Part shown: positions 1 to 8,342 of the stretch, one piece after another
Layout: each line of letters opens with the position of its first letter
Numbering within the stretch: position 1 is the first letter of the stretch
Origin: Solihabitans fulvus
GTDB lineage: Bacteria > Actinomycetota > Actinomycetes > Mycobacteriales > Pseudonocardiaceae
Direction of reading: 5' to 3'
DNA: 64,000 nucleotides
Assembly: GCF_008386585.1 (NCBI RefSeq)
Contig: NZ_VUOB01000003.1
Coordinates: 76,664 to 140,663 of the forward strand
Made by a program: the position numbers and the translations under genes
The notes under the pieces: generated by a model
Seen by the model: only the letters and a program-made list of their open reading frames with translations
Told to the model about the DNA's origin: nothing
The model's database searches: none

Positions 1-81
1 GCCCCTTCAGCTTCTCGGGCCGACTCCGCTTCGCTCCGTCAACCCTCCTGCGCCTCCAGGGACCGACGGCGAACTCGCACA

Positions 82-123
82 CCCCGCACCGCCACAAAGT
101 GAAAAAGCGCGTGTGGTGCGGGG
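82..123 (-). terminator. Hairpin downstream of rsmE
   Basis: A 9-base inverted repeat (CCCCGCACC at 82-90, GGTGCGGGG at 115-123) lies just past the rsmE stop at 153 in the direction of its transcription. It probably ends the hrcA-dnaJ-rsmE transcript. There is no T-run, as is common in high-GC actinobacteria. Nothing else is recognisable in bases 1-152. Confidence 0.45.
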
Positions 124-152
124 CGCGGGGGCGTGGCGGTGGGGTTCTTTGG

Positions 153-893
153 TTAGGACCAGCGGTTTGTTAGGGCGCCTAGGGCGCCTAGGGCTACTGC
201 GGCGGCTGTTGAGGCGCGTAGGACTGTTGGGCCTAGGCGGACCGGGTGGGCGCCGGCTTGGGTTAGGGCCGCTAGTTCTTCTTCGGTGATGCCGCCTTCG
301 GGGCCTACCACCAGGAGCACGTCGCCGGTTGGGGGTAGGTCGGTCGAGCTCAGGCGGCGGGTCGCCGACTCGTGCAGGACCAGGGTCAGGGCCGCCTCGG
401 TTGCGCGGGCGGCCAGGGCCTTCGTGTGCAGCGGTTCGTGGACCGGCGGGACCCACGCTCGGCGGGCCTGTTTGGCCGCCTCCCGTGCGGTGGCGCGCCA
501 CTTGGCCAGGGCCTTGTCGCCGCGGGGGCCGTCCTCCCACTTGGCCACGCAGCGGGACGCGCGCCACGGCACGATCTCGTCCGCGCCCGCCTCGGTGGCC
601 AGCTCGACCGCCAGCTCGCCTCGGTCGCCCTTGATCAACGCCTGGGCGACCACCACGCGGGGCGTGGGGGGCGGGTCGGTCCAGCGACGGGTCACGGTCA
701 GCAGCAGCGAGTCCTTGGCGGCCTCGCGGACGGTGCAGGCGGCCAGGCCGCCGACACCGTCCGCGAGCACCAGTTCCTCGCCGGCTCGCAACCTGCGCAC
801 GGCCGCCGCGTGCCGGCCCTCGGGACCATCGAGCAGGGCCTCCTGGCCGGGCGGCAGCGCGTCGACCAGGAAGACCGGGGGTGTCGTCGGCAC
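153..893 (-). CDS. rsmE: 16S rRNA (uracil(1498)-N(3))-methyltransferase RsmE
   Basis: Predicted SPOUT-class enzyme that methylates N3 of U1498 in 16S rRNA of the small subunit, using S-adenosylmethionine. The 246-residue length is normal for the family. An N-terminal PUA-like part (about residues 15-75, with GRHAAAVRRLRAGE) is followed by the SPOUT domain. The C-terminal knot shows LVVGPEGGITEEEL and LRASTAAA, the SAM-binding segments of RsmE. Translation begins at a GTG 3 bases after the dnaJ stop, so the two genes are almost certainly co-transcribed behind hrcA, an arrangement also found in mycobacteria (Rv2372c-Rv2374c). Confidence 0.96.
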   Translation of the reverse strand: MPTTPPVFLVDALPPGQEALLDGPEGRHAAAVRRLRAGEELVLADGVGGLAACTVREAAKDSLLLTVTRRWTDPPPTPRVVVAQALIKGDRGELAVELATEAGADEIVPWRASRCVAKWEDGPRGDKALAKWRATAREAAKQARRAWVPPVHEPLHTKALAARATEAALTLVLHESATRRLSSTDLPPTGDVLLVVGPEGGITEEELAALTQAGAHPVRLGPTVLRASTAAAVALGALGALTNRWS

Positions 894-896
894 TGC

Positions 897-2051
897 TTAC
901 CTGTGTCCGCGTGAGGCGCGCAGCCTGGCGAACAGGCCGCCGCCGTTCTTGCCGTTGTGCGCCAGCGTCGGCTCCTGCTCGCCCCGCTCGGCGGCCAGCT
1001 CGCGCAGCAGCTCGGTCTGGCGCGCGTCCAGCTTGGTCGGCACCACGACCTCCAGGTGCACGTGCAGGTTGCCCCGCCCGTCCACCCGGCCGGTCGACCG
1101 CAGCCTCGGCATGCCCTTGCCGGTGAGCACCAGCTCGGTCGCGGGCTGGGTGCCCGGCTCGACGTTGAGTTCCTCTTCGCCGTCGATCAGCGTCTGGAAC
1201 GGCAGCACGGCACCGAGCGCGGCTGCGGTCATCGGGATGCGCACCGAGCAGTGCAGGTCGGAGCCGTCGCGCTCGAAGATCTCGTGCGGCTGCTCCTCGA
1301 CCTCGACATACAGGTCGCCTGCCGGGCCACCGCCTGGGCCGACCTCGCCCTGCCCGGCCAGGCGGACGCGCATGCCGTCCGCGACGCCGGGCGGGATCTG
1401 CACGTTGATGGTCCGCCGCGACCGCACCCGCCCGTCGCCGCCGCACTGCTGGCACGGGTCGGGGATGACCTCGCCGAAGCCCCGGCACACCGGGCACGGC
1501 CGCGCCGTGACGACCTGCCCGAGGAAGGACCGCTGCACCGACTGCACCTCGCCGCGCCCGCCACAGGTGTCGCACGTCACCGGCGCGCTGCCCTCGCGGC
1601 TGCCGCCGCCGTGACAGCGGTCGCACAGGACGGCGGTGTCCACGGTCAGCTCGCGGCTCGCGCCGGTGGCGCACTCCTCGAGCGACATCTCCAGCCGGAT
1701 CAGCGCGTCCGACCCCGGCTGCACCCGGCTGCGCGGCCCCCTGCCGGCGCCTGGGGACGCGCCGAAGAAGGCGTCCATGATGTCGCCGAGCCCGAACCCG
1801 GAGAACGGGTCGCGCATGCCGCCGCCACCCCCGGAGCCCGATTCGAGCGGGTCGCCGCCGAGGTCGACGATCTGTCGCTTCTTCGGGTCGGACAGCACCT
1901 CGTAGGCCGCGGTCACGTCCTTGAACTGCGACTCGGCCTCCGGGTTCACGTCAGGGTGGAGCTGCCTGGCGAGCTTTCGGTAGGCGCGCTTGATCTCCTC
2001 GGGTGTCGCGTCCTGCTTCACCCCGAGGGTGCCGTAGTAATCCCTGGCCAC
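897..2051 (-). CDS. dnaJ: Molecular chaperone DnaJ (DnaJ2 type)
   Basis: Type I DnaJ co-chaperone of 384 residues that stimulates DnaK ATPase and holds unfolded clients in the cytosol. Domain order is complete: a J-domain (residues 1-70, with the HPD signature in LHPDVN), a Gly/Phe-rich linker, a zinc domain with four CxxCxGxG-type repeats ([32 protein letters not shown], about residues 140-220), and the C-terminal substrate-binding domain. It starts with GTG (VARDYYG). It sits between hrcA upstream and rsmE downstream on the same strand. This is the hrcA-linked paralogue; the dnaK-linked copy is not in the window. Confidence 0.96.
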   Translation of the reverse strand: MARDYYGTLGVKQDATPEEIKRAYRKLARQLHPDVNPEAESQFKDVTAAYEVLSDPKKRQIVDLGGDPLESGSGGGGGMRDPFSGFGLGDIMDAFFGASPGAGRGPRSRVQPGSDALIRLEMSLEECATGASRELTVDTAVLCDRCHGGGSREGSAPVTCDTCGGRGEVQSVQRSFLGQVVTARPCPVCRGFGEVIPDPCQQCGGDGRVRSRRTINVQIPPGVADGMRVRLAGQGEVGPGGGPAGDLYVEVEEQPHEIFERDGSDLHCSVRIPMTAAALGAVLPFQTLIDGEEELNVEPGTQPATELVLTGKGMPRLRSTGRVDGRGNLHVHLEVVVPTKLDARQTELLRELAAERGEQEPTLAHNGKNGGGLFARLRASRGHR

Positions 2052-2162
2052 GTCTCCAGTCCTCCTGCCGCGACCCGCGCCCCTTCACGGCGCGCCCGCG
2101 GCCTGCTCTGCCAGCGTCGAAAATCGAACGTCATTCGGGTCGGTCCGGTCCCTGGGGGCCGG

Positions 2163-3185
2163 TTACCGCCCGGTCAAGACCTCTCCTACGTAGGCGGCGA
2201 CCGCGCGCACCGCCGCCATGGTGCCCGGGTAGTCCATCCTCGTCGGCCCGACCACTCCCATGCCCCCGAGCAGAGTGCCACGACTGCCGTACCCGATGGA
2301 CACGACCGAGGTGCTTCGCATCTCCTCGGCCTCGTTCTCCTCGCCGATCCGCACCGTCAGCGTGCCCTCGTCCTTCGCGACGGCGAGCAGCTTGAGGACG
2401 ACCACCTGCTCCTCCAGCGCCTCAAGCACCTGGCGGAGCGAGCCGGGGAAGTCGGCGATGCTGCGGGTCAGGTTCGCGGTGCCGCCGAGCACCAGGCGCT
2501 CCTCGGGGTGCTCGACCAGCGACTCGATCAGGACCGTGCAGACCCTGGTCATCGTGCCGCGCAGCTCGGCGGGCGCCTGTTCGGGCAGCTCGGCGACGGC
2601 GGCGGACGCCTCGGTGAGCCGCTTGCCGACCAGTGCCGCGTTCAGCACGGTGCGCAAGCGGGCGACGTCGGCCTCAGTGATCACGTCGCCGAGGTCGACC
2701 GCGCGCTGGTCCACCCGGCCGGTGTCGGTGATCAGCACCAGCATCAGCCTGGCCGGGGTGATGCCCAACACCTCAAGGTGCCGAACGGTGGACCTGGTCA
2801 GCGTCGGGTACTGCACAACGGCGACCTGCCTGGTCAGCTGGGCGAGCAGCCGGACGCTGCGCCGGAGCACGTCGTCCAGGTCGAACGCGCCCTCCAGGAA
2901 GTTGTGGATGGCTCGCCGCTCGGCCGAGGACAGCGGCTTGACCTCGCTGAGCCGGTCCACGAACAGCCGGTAGCCCTTGTCGGTCGGCACGCGACCGGCG
3001 CTGGTGTGCGGCTGGGTGATGTACCCGTCCTCCTCCAGCGTGGCCATGTCGTTGCGGACGGTCGCGCTGGACACGCCGAGGTTGTGCCGCTCGACGAGCG
3101 CCTTGGAACCGACCGGCTCCTGGTTGGACACGTAGTCGGCGACGATCGCGCGCAACACCTCGAAACGTCGCTCATCGGCGTTCAC
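2163..3185 (-). CDS. hrcA: Heat-inducible transcription repressor HrcA
   Basis: Repressor of class I heat-shock genes that binds CIRCE operators. The 340-residue product has an N-terminal winged helix-turn-helix (about residues 1-75; [18 protein letters not shown] and the [10 protein letters not shown] segment) and the HrcA-specific C-terminal domain. The start is a GTG preceded by GGAGGTGA. It is the first gene of hrcA-dnaJ-rsmE, with 111 bases to dnaJ. I did not find a CIRCE palindrome (TTAGCACTC-N9-GAGTGCTAA) in front of it, so it is probably not self-regulated through a standard CIRCE; its targets (groES/groEL) would lie elsewhere. Confidence 0.95.
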   Translation of the reverse strand: MNADERRFEVLRAIVADYVSNQEPVGSKALVERHNLGVSSATVRNDMATLEEDGYITQPHTSAGRVPTDKGYRLFVDRLSEVKPLSSAERRAIHNFLEGAFDLDDVLRRSVRLLAQLTRQVAVVQYPTLTRSTVRHLEVLGITPARLMLVLITDTGRVDQRAVDLGDVITEADVARLRTVLNAALVGKRLTEASAAVAELPEQAPAELRGTMTRVCTVLIESLVEHPEERLVLGGTANLTRSIADFPGSLRQVLEALEEQVVVLKLLAVAKDEGTLTVRIGEENEAEEMRSTSVVSIGYGSRGTLLGGMGVVGPTRMDYPGTMAAVRAVAAYVGEVLTGR

Positions 3186-3278
3186 CGCGCGTCACCTCCA
3201 GGTAGTTGCGTCTCCGCACGGCAAGTTTACGGATTTCCGGCCACTTGTGAGTGGCCCGGTCGCCAACCGGGGCGCGAC

Positions 3279-4511
3279 TCAGGTGAGGCGGCGGACCACG
3301 GCGTCGGCCAGCAGCCTGCCCCGCGCGGTGAGCACGCAGCGCCCCTCGGCGAGGGCGATGCGGTCGAGCAGCCCGTCGGCGACGGCGTCGCTCGCGTTGG
3401 CGCGGCCGGTGTCATCGAGCGTGTCCAGGGGCAGTCCCTCGGCGAGCCGCAGCTCCAGCAGCACCCGCTCGATCCTGCGGTCGTCGTCGGTGAGCGTCTC
3501 CCGGCCCGCCGCCGGGGACGCGCCGTCGGCGAGCAGCGTCGCGTAGCGGGCGGGGTGCTTCACGTTCCACCAGCGCACGCCGCCGACGTGGCTGTGCGCG
3601 CCGGGACCGGCGCCCCACCAGTCGCCGCCGAGCCAGTAGCCAAGGTTGTGCCGGCACCGCGCGTCGGCGGAGGACGCCCAGTTCGACACCTCGTACCAGT
3701 CGAGGCCGTGCGCGGACAGCACGGAGTCCACCAGCTCGTAGGACTCGGCGAGCCGGTCGTCGTCGGGGGCTGGCAGGTCGCCGCGCCGCACCCGGCGGGC
3801 CAGCGCGGTGCCCTCCTCCACGATCAGCGCGTACGCCGACACGTGGTCGACGCCGGCCGCGAGCACGGCGTCCAGGGAGGCACGCAGGTCCTCGACGCGC
3901 TCCCCCGGCGTGCCGTAGATGAGGTCGAGGTTGACGTGCGCGAAGCCTGCGTCGGCGGCCTCCCGCGCGGCGGCGACCGCCCGGCCCGGCGTGTGCGTGC
4001 GGTCGAGCACGGCCAGCACGTGCCGTGCGGCGGACTGCATGCCGAGCGACACCCTGGTGTAGCCGGCGGCGCGGATGCCGGCGAAGAACTCGGCCGAGGT
4101 GGACTCGGGGTTGGACTCGGTGGTCACCTCGGCGTCGGCGGCCAGGCCGAAGGAGTCGCGCACGGCGTCCAGGACGTCGGTGAGGCCGTCGACGCCGAGC
4201 AGCGAGGGCGTGCCGCCGCCGACGAAGACCGTCTCGGCTGGCGGCGCGGACCCGAGCACCCCGGCGGCGAGGTCCAGTTCGCGGCGCAGGCCCTCGAGCC
4301 AGGACTCCGGCGACGCCGTCGTGCCGAGTTCGCCCGGTGTGTAGGTGTTGAAGTCGCAGTAGCCGCAGCGGGTGGCGCAGAACGGGACGTGCACGTACAC
4401 CCCGAACGGTCGCTCGCCGAGCCCGCGCAGCGCCGAGGACGGCAGCGCGCCGTCGGCCGGGGCCGGGTCGCCGTCAGGGAGGGTGGATGGCACGGCCCCA
4501 GTGTGCGGCAT
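3279..4511 (-). CDS. hemW: Radical SAM heme chaperone HemW
   Basis: Radical SAM protein of the HemN/HemW family. The cluster-binding motif CATRCGYCDFN lies near residue 45 (CxxxCxxC), followed by FVGGGTPS and the C-terminal HemN domain. Members that keep this short form and lack the second SAM-site features are regarded as heme-insertion chaperones (HemW) rather than coproporphyrinogen oxidases. I chose the ATG at 4511 (410 residues, MPHTGAVPS). A longer frame runs up to 4658 but adds a residue stretch unlike the family. Its 5' side faces the divergent sulfur locus. This gene is annotated hemN in older genomes. Confidence 0.92.
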   Translation of the reverse strand: MPHTGAVPSTLPDGDPAPADGALPSSALRGLGERPFGVYVHVPFCATRCGYCDFNTYTPGELGTTASPESWLEGLRRELDLAAGVLGSAPPAETVFVGGGTPSLLGVDGLTDVLDAVRDSFGLAADAEVTTESNPESTSAEFFAGIRAAGYTRVSLGMQSAARHVLAVLDRTHTPGRAVAAAREAADAGFAHVNLDLIYGTPGERVEDLRASLDAVLAAGVDHVSAYALIVEEGTALARRVRRGDLPAPDDDRLAESYELVDSVLSAHGLDWYEVSNWASSADARCRHNLGYWLGGDWWGAGPGAHSHVGGVRWWNVKHPARYATLLADGASPAAGRETLTDDDRRIERVLLELRLAEGLPLDTLDDTGRANASDAVADGLLDRIALAEGRCVLTARGRLLADAVVRRLT

Positions 4512-4675
4512 CGCCGCATCGGCACCCAAAACGCCGATCTTGGATCCCTTGGGAGGCGCGCGATCGCCTGCGCCGATAGCCCCTCGATGGGCCGTCGGGC
4601 AAACCGCAGGTGACAACTGTCCCAGCATCCGGTTGGCGGTGGACCACTGTCTGGGCACGTGGCACCCTTACGAAC

Positions 4676-4762
4676 ATGTCTGCGACCGAAGTACACCTCG
4701 TGGCTCGACGCCACGTGGACTTCCGTCGTGTCTCCAGCGCAACCTGTCGGCGCTCGGTCTAG
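4676..4762 (+). CDS. Putative sulfur-responsive leader peptide
   Basis: A 28-codon open frame (MSATEVHLVARRHVDFRRVS... ending CRRSV) begins 206 bases before the sulfite reductase start and ends 119 bases before it. The ARRHVDFRRVSSATCR core matches, from memory, the RHVDLxRVxSxxCR signature of tiny 'putative leader peptides' that recur upstream of sulfur-assimilation genes in Actinobacteria. No Shine-Dalgarno is visible ahead of the ATG, so it may be translated from a leaderless transcript. The single Cys near its end suggests ribosome stalling when charged tRNA-Cys is scarce, coupled to expression of the operon. That mechanism is inferred. The rest of 4512-4881 is the divergent promoter region of hemW and this locus. 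Confidence 0.7.
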   Translation: MSATEVHLVARRHVDFRRVSSATCRRSV

Positions 4763-4881
4763 TCCGCGCCGCGTTGTTCACATCCCCAGTCGGCGCCGGG
4801 CGCGCTGGCTGACGTCTCCCATCACCTGCTCCGGGATCCGTGCCGCACGCACCAGCGCCTCGAATCTCCGGAGGATTCACG

Positions 4882-6567
4882 ATGGTTCCCCCGACGAACA
4901 CAGCCACGAAGCGCGCACACGCGCGTCGTGGTGAGGGGCAGTGGGCACTCGGCTACCGCGAGCCGCTGAACCCCAACGAGCGGAGCAAGAAGGACGACAA
5001 CCCGCTCAACGTCCGGGACCGGATCGAGAACATCTACGCGCACGGCGGCTTCGACTCCATCGATCCCGGCGACCTGCGCGGCCGGTTCCGTTGGTACGGC
5101 CTGTACACGCAGCGCAAGCCGGGCATCGACGGCGGCAGGACCGCGACGCTGGAACCGGAGGAGCTCGACGACGAGTTCTTCATGCTCCGCGTTCGGGTGG
5201 ACGGCGGGGCGCTGACCACCGAGCAGCTGACCGTCATCGGCGAGATCTCGCAGACCTACGCCAGGGACACCGCCGACATCACCGACCGGCAGAACATCCA
5301 GTACCACTGGATCCGCATCGAGGACGTGCCGACGGTCTGGCAGAAGCTGGAGGCCGTCGGCCTCACCACGATGGAGGCGTGCGGCGACAGCCCGCGGGTG
5401 ATCCTCGGGTCGCCGGTGGCCGGCATCTCGGTTGACGAGGTCATCGACGGCAGCCCGGCGATCGAGGAGATCAAGCGGCGCTACGTCGGGGACAGGGCGT
5501 TCTCGAACCTGCCGCGCAAGTTCAAGACGGCCATCTCGGGCCTGCCCGACGTGGCGCACGAGATCCACGACATCGCGTTCGTCGGCGTGCAGCATCCCGA
5601 GCACGGCCCCGGCTTCGACCTGTGGGTCGGCGGCGGGCTGTCCACCAACCCGATGATCGGCAAGCGGCTCGGCGCGTGGGTTCCGCTGGACGAGGTGCCC
5701 GACGTGTGGGCGGGCGTGATCAGCGTGTTCCGCGACTACGGCTACCGCAGGCTGCGGCACCGGGCGCGGATCAAGTTCCTGGTCAGCGACTGGGGCGCCG
5801 AGAAGTTCCGGGAGGTGCTCGAAACCGAGTACCTGAAGCGGAAGCTGATCGACGGTCCTGGGCCCGAGGTGCCCGACGCGCCGCGCGACCACATCGGCGT
5901 GCACCGCCAGCAGGACGGGAAGTTCTACGTCGGCGCGGCCCCGATCGCGGGCCGGGTGTCCGGCTCGACCCTGGTGGCGGCGGCCAAGGCGGCCGAGCGC
6001 ACCGGCTCGAACCGGGTGCGGCTGACGCCCCAGCAGAAGCTCGTGGTGCTGGACGTGCCGGAGGCGGAGGTCGCCGGCCTCCAGACGGAACTGGCCAGGC
6101 TCGGCCTGCACAGCGCGCCGTCGCCGTGGCGGCGGGGCGTGATGGCCTGCACCGGCATCGAGTTCTGCAAGCTCGCGATCGTGGAGACCAAGGCGCGCGC
6201 CGCCGAGCTGGTCACCGAACTGGAGCGGCGGCTGGCCGACATCGTCGACGACGTCGAGCAGCCGGTGAGCGTGCACATCAACGGCTGCCCCAACTCCTGC
6301 GCGCGCATCCAGACGGCGGACATCGGGCTCAAGGGCCAGATCGTCACCGATGACAACGGAAACCAGGTCGAGGGCTTCCAGGTGCACCTCGGCGGCGGGC
6401 TCGGCCTCGACGCCGGGTTCGGCAGGAAGCTGCGCGGCCACAAGGTGACCGCGACGGAACTGTCGGACTACGTGGTGCGCGTGGTGCGGCACTACGTCGA
6501 ACAGCGCACCGAGGGCGAGCGTTTCGCCCAGTGGGTCGGGCGCGCCGACGAGAGTGACCTGAAGTGA
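4882..6567 (+). CDS. sir: Ferredoxin-dependent assimilatory sulfite reductase
   Basis: Siroheme and [4Fe-4S] enzyme that reduces sulfite to sulfide with ferredoxin as donor. At 561 residues it is the usual length of the actinobacterial NirA/Sir group. Two nitrite/sulfite reductase ferredoxin-like half-domains alternate with the 4Fe-4S domains. The cluster and siroheme Cys motifs are ACTGIEFC (about residue 420) and GCPNSC (about residue 470). The start is the ATG at 4882 with GGAGG at 4870-4874; an upstream in-frame ATG at 4840 lacks a ribosome site. The neighbours cysH, cysD, cysN and a siroheme-synthesis gene favour sulfite over nitrite as substrate. It heads the sulfur operon behind a leader peptide. 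Confidence 0.94.
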   Translation: MVPPTNTATKRAHARRGEGQWALGYREPLNPNERSKKDDNPLNVRDRIENIYAHGGFDSIDPGDLRGRFRWYGLYTQRKPGIDGGRTATLEPEELDDEFFMLRVRVDGGALTTEQLTVIGEISQTYARDTADITDRQNIQYHWIRIEDVPTVWQKLEAVGLTTMEACGDSPRVILGSPVAGISVDEVIDGSPAIEEIKRRYVGDRAFSNLPRKFKTAISGLPDVAHEIHDIAFVGVQHPEHGPGFDLWVGGGLSTNPMIGKRLGAWVPLDEVPDVWAGVISVFRDYGYRRLRHRARIKFLVSDWGAEKFREVLETEYLKRKLIDGPGPEVPDAPRDHIGVHRQQDGKFYVGAAPIAGRVSGSTLVAAAKAAERTGSNRVRLTPQQKLVVLDVPEAEVAGLQTELARLGLHSAPSPWRRGVMACTGIEFCKLAIVETKARAAELVTELERRLADIVDDVEQPVSVHINGCPNSCARIQTADIGLKGQIVTDDNGNQVEGFQVHLGGGLGLDAGFGRKLRGHKVTATELSDYVVRVVRHYVEQRTEGERFAQWVGRADESDLK

Positions 6568-6722
6568 GCGGTGAGCGCGCCACTCCCTTCTACTGCCCCT
6601 ACTGCGGGGACGAGGATCTTCGTCCCGAGGAGGAGCCGCACGGCGCCTGGCTGTGCGGCTCCTGCCGGCGGGTGTTCTCCGTGAAGTTCGTTGGTTTGGC
6701 GTTACCGGAGGTAGCCAAGTGA
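6564..6722 (+). CDS. 52-residue zinc-ribbon protein between sir and cysH
   Basis: A small gene starting with GTG inside the sulfite reductase stop (GTGA overlap) and ending inside the cysH start (another GTGA overlap), so all three are translationally coupled. The product carries two CxxC knuckles, CPYCGDEDLRP and CGSCRRVFSVKF, about 17 residues apart: a classic rubredoxin-like zinc ribbon. Function is unknown. From memory, comparable tiny CPYC/CxxC proteins recur at this position in other actinomycetes, which argues for a role tied to sulfite or APS reduction (metal or iron-sulfur delivery, or a protein partner). That role is inference. Confidence 0.8.
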   Translation: MSGERATPFYCPYCGDEDLRPEEEPHGAWLCGSCRRVFSVKFVGLALPEVAK

Positions 6723-7420
6723 CCACCACCAGGACCGAACAGCTGAGGGTCATCGCGGAGCAGGCCTCGGTCGAGCTGGCCGAGGCCAGCGCCGAGGAGG
6801 CGCTCGCCTGGACGGCGCGGACCTTCGGCGACAGCTGGATCGTCGCCTCCAACATGCAGGACGCCGTGCTGATCGACCTCGCGGTCAAGGCGAAGCCCGA
6901 CGTCGACGTCCTGTTCCTGGAGACCGGCTACCACTTCGCCGAGACCATCGGCACCAGGGACGCCGTCGCCACCGTGTATCCCGAGCTGACGATCGTGAAC
7001 GCCCTGCCGGACACCACGGTCGCCGAGCAGGACGCGGCCGAGGGACCCCGGCTTTACGAGCGCGATCCCGACCGGTGTTGCGCGCTGCGCAAGGTGATTC
7101 CGCTGCAACGGACGCTGGCGAAGTACGACGCCTGGGTCACCGGAGTACGCCGAGTGGACGCGCCCACTCGGGCGAACACACCGATCGTGACGTGGGACGA
7201 GCGCAACGGCCTGGTGAAGGTCAACCCGATCGCCGCGTGGAGCGACGAGGAGTTCAACGGCTACATCGCCGACCACGGCGTGTTGGAGAACCCGTTGGTG
7301 TCGGAAGGTTATCTGTCGATCGGGTGCGCGCCGTGCACCGCGAAGGCTCTGCCGGGCACAGACGCCCGCAGCGGCCGGTGGGCCGGCAGGTCCAAGACCG
7401 AGTGCGGACTGCACGGCTAG
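6719..7420 (+). CDS. cysH: Adenylyl-sulfate (APS) reductase CysH
   Basis: Reduces activated sulfate to sulfite. The 233-residue protein has the PAPS-reductase fold plus the paired cysteines RCCALRK (about residue 121) and GCAPCT (about residue 204). These bind a [4Fe-4S] cluster and mark the APS-using rather than PAPS-using branch. It ends in ECGLHG, which holds the catalytic Cys. Start choice: GTG at 6719 with GGAGG seven bases upstream, overlapping the stop of the zinc-ribbon gene; a longer frame from 6653 lies inside that gene. APS use fits the absence of a CysC kinase here. Confidence 0.94.
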   Translation: MTTTRTEQLRVIAEQASVELAEASAEEALAWTARTFGDSWIVASNMQDAVLIDLAVKAKPDVDVLFLETGYHFAETIGTRDAVATVYPELTIVNALPDTTVAEQDAAEGPRLYERDPDRCCALRKVIPLQRTLAKYDAWVTGVRRVDAPTRANTPIVTWDERNGLVKVNPIAAWSDEEFNGYIADHGVLENPLVSEGYLSIGCAPCTAKALPGTDARSGRWAGRSKTECGLHG

Positions 7421-7433
7421 GAAGGGCTTGCAC

Positions 7434-8342
7434 ATGACACTGTCCCTGACCGAAACAGCGAACCTGGACGCGTTGGAGTCCGAGGCCATCCACATCTTCC
7501 GCGAGGTGGCCGGCGAGTTCGACCGGCCGGTGATCCTGTTCTCCGGCGGCAAGGACTCCACCCTGCTGGTGCACCTGGCGCTCAAGGCGTTCTGGCCGGC
7601 CGCCGTCCCGTTCGCGCTGCTGCACGTGGACACCGGCCACAACTTTCCCGAGGTCATCGAGTTCCGCGACGACATCGTGGCGCGGCACGGGCTGCGCCTT
7701 GAGGTCGCGCACGTGCAGGACTGGATCGACGACGGCAGGCTGACCGAGCGTCCCGACGGCACCCGCAACCCGTTGCAGACCGTACCGTTGCTGGACTCCA
7801 TCGCAAGTCACCGCTTCGACGCGGTGTTCGGCGGCGGGCGGCGCGACGAGGAACGCGCCCGCGCCAAGGAGCGCATTTTCAGCCTGCGCAACGCGTTCGG
7901 CCAGTGGGAACCGCGGCGGCAGCGTCCCGAATTGTGGAACCTCTACAACGGCAGGCACAAGCCGGGGGAACATGTACGCGTGTTCCCGCTGTCGAACTGG
8001 ACGGAGCTGGATGTCTGGAACTACATCGCCAGGGAGAACATCGAGCTGCCCTCGATCTACTACGCGCACGACCGGGACGTGTACCTGCGTGACGGCATGT
8101 GGCTGACCCACGGTCCATGGGGCGGTCCCGCCGCGCACGAAACGGTGCTGCGCCGCACCATCCGCTACCGCACCGTTGGCGACGGCTCGTGCACGGGCGC
8201 GGTCGACTCCACCGCCAGCACCGTCGAGGAGGTCATCGCCGAGGTCGCCGCGAGCCGGCTGACCGAGCGCGGCGCCACCCGCGCCGACGACCGTCTCACC
8301 GAAGCCGCGATGGAAGACCGCAAGAAAGAGGGCTACTTCTGA
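7434..8342 (+). CDS. cysD: Sulfate adenylyltransferase subunit 2 (CysD)
   Basis: ATP sulfurylase catalytic subunit that makes APS from sulfate and ATP in complex with the GTPase CysN. The 302-residue product shows the PP-loop FSGGKDSTLL (about residue 37), the FGGGRRDEERARAKER block and the RDG motif in VYLRDGMW, all typical of CysD. The start is the ATG at 7434 with GAAGGG upstream. Its TGA overlaps the cysN ATG by one base (TGATG), giving tight coupling. It lies 13 bases behind cysH. Confidence 0.96.
   Translation: MTLSLTETANLDALESEAIHIFREVAGEFDRPVILFSGGKDSTLLVHLALKAFWPAAVPFALLHVDTGHNFPEVIEFRDDIVARHGLRLEVAHVQDWIDDGRLTERPDGTRNPLQTVPLLDSIASHRFDAVFGGGRRDEERARAKERIFSLRNAFGQWEPRRQRPELWNLYNGRHKPGEHVRVFPLSNWTELDVWNYIARENIELPSIYYAHDRDVYLRDGMWLTHGPWGGPAAHETVLRRTIRYRTVGDGSCTGAVDSTASTVEEVIAEVAASRLTERGATRADDRLTEAAMEDRKKEGYF

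Noticed and set aside
3186..3278. CIRCE operator upstream of hrcA
   Set aside because: I looked for TTAGCACTC-N9-GAGTGCTAA and close variants on both strands and found none.
957..4613. A 1218-codon open frame on the plus strand opposite dnaJ, hrcA and hemW
   Set aside because: It is antisense to three confident genes; such frames arise because third-position GC removes stops from the complementary strand. No recognisable domain.
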